From positions 1 through 64,000 of the forward strand of contig CAZHRC010000012.1 of assembly GCA_964533865.1 (NCBI GenBank): a DNA stretch of 64,000 bases, written 5' to 3'. Positions 63,216-64,000 of this stretch are shown here, piece by piece (the first letter of the stretch is position 1; the number at the start of each line of letters is the position of its first letter). A program made the translations under genes and the position numbers. The notes below the pieces were generated by a model. The model saw nothing but the letters and a program-made list of their open reading frames with translations. It did no database searches and had not been told where the DNA came from. Source of the stretch: CAZHRC01 sp964533865. Its GTDB lineage: Bacteria; Bacillota; Clostridia; Tissierellales; Peptoniphilaceae.

Positions 63216-64000
63216 CTATTCAACTTCTAACTGCACTGTGACCTTAAAAATTTTCCCCTCCACCTCAACATCCATCGCGCCTCCATTTTTAGACAATGTG
63301 CGCTCCACGCCTTTCAGACCTAAGCCATGATTCGATACATCCTTTTTCCGGGTTTGAAAAAAACGGCTTGTCTGAGTGTATGTCCCATCAAACGGATTGG
63401 CAATTTCTATTAAAAGCGTTCCTCGTCGAGACTGTATCTGAATGGTTAACCAACGATCCGTAGTTAACTTCGAAATCGCTTCTATGGCATTGTCTAATAG
63501 ATTACCCAGCACCATGGTCATAACCACTGGGGAGTACTTAATATCTTTTGGTATAGAGGCTCTACAAGTGACTTCTGCTTCAGATAAGACTTCGTGTTGG
63601 AGTTTGTGATTGATTAGGCTGTCAAGGTCGAGATTTCCTGTTTGACATACCGCATGACCCTTCAAGATTTCTAATAATTTGTCGTTATAGTCTTTACCTT
63701 CAGGCGACTCTAGTACACCGCTGATCTGCTTCAGTGTCAAGAAATGGTTTTTATATCGTGCTTCAACTGATTAATTTCTTCGTTGTTGGATTTTGTGATA
63801 ATTAATTCGTTTTTATAGTGCTTCGCTTGTTGTTCGATGATGCGATTGCTGGCGTTCTCATTTAATACAGCAACGACGTTATCATAGAGATAAAATACCA
63901 GAAAATTCATAATCAAAATGAGTACCGCCTGTATTAGCAGAGGCAATTGGCTATGTACGGGATTGGAAAATGCGATTAACAACACTACGATAGAGGTTAT
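63216..64000 (-). pseudogene. AgrC-like GHKL sensor histidine kinase, partial and frameshifted
   Basis: The 5' part runs off the window. Membrane segments (LPLLIQAVLILIMNFLVFYL) and a coiled coil lead to the H-box NQLKHDIK, where the frame breaks at an A5 run (plus 63748-63752). Adding one A gives HDIKNHFLTLKQISG, the standard H-box, and continues to N-box NLLDNAIEAI and G-box GLGLKGVERTL. AgrC kinases sense peptide pheromones; no partner in view. Confidence 0.88.

Overview
The window is a gene-dense chromosomal segment of an anaerobic, low-to-moderate GC Gram-positive bacterium, most likely a member of the Clostridia. This rests on gene content and signals: rubredoxin and rubrerythrin, Rex, a CIRCE element before groES-groEL, DegV, CdaA-CdaR, HPr with both His15 and Ser46, class B sortase, PadR-DUF2812, diglucosyl-lipid glycosyltransferases, anaerobic (CbiK/CbiG/CbiD) cobalamin synthesis, strong AGGAGG ribosome sites and frequent 4-bp ATGA/GTGA overlaps. 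No rRNA, tRNA, insertion sequence, prophage or CRISPR array was seen.

Layout. 1-8 kb: guaB plus an unusually short stand-alone guaA synthetase, a DUF697 GTPase divergent from a D-2-hydroxyacid dehydrogenase, a PadR/DUF2812 pair and recQ. 8-16.4 kb: small membrane protein, groES-groEL under CIRCE, HxlR regulator, DUF554 protein, then a tightly coupled rex / ABC-F / sortase B / OGG1-type glycosylase operon. 16.7-22.5 kb: orphan hypothetical, class IV aminotransferase with a membrane protein, cardiolipin synthase, typA, RsbW-like anti-sigma kinase. 22.7-28 kb: LysR/YeiH divergent pair, rubredoxin, GNAT protein and two glycolipid glycosyltransferases. 28-34.4 kb: tig-clpP-clpX-lon-engB protein quality-control block. 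34.4-42.3 kb: capA-cdaA-cdaR-cca-glmM-degV (cyclic-di-AMP and cell-wall precursor operon), HPr, rubrerythrin.

42.6-54.1 kb: one 15-gene operon (cbiK L M N Q O A C D E T F G H J) led by a consensus promoter and a cobalamin riboswitch. It encodes every dedicated anaerobic step from cobalt insertion into sirohydrochlorin to cobyrinate a,c-diamide plus the CbiMNQO cobalt importer; an undescribed 28-codon reading frame lies between riboswitch and cbiK. 54.2-64 kb: an asparagine-synthase-like ATP-dependent ligase lacking the glutaminase cysteine, thiI-cysteine desulfurase-LUD protein, a YprB-like protein, a lipoprotein, an ABC transporter and an AgrC-type histidine kinase running off the right edge.

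Most notable: the ABC permease and the histidine kinase, 1.9 kb apart, are both broken by what looks like loss of one A from an A6 tract. Either the assembly has homopolymer errors here or these are slippage-prone/phase-variable genes. Other points worth a look are the split guaA, the riboswitch-linked small ORF, the orphan ligase and several very strong hairpins without U-tracts.
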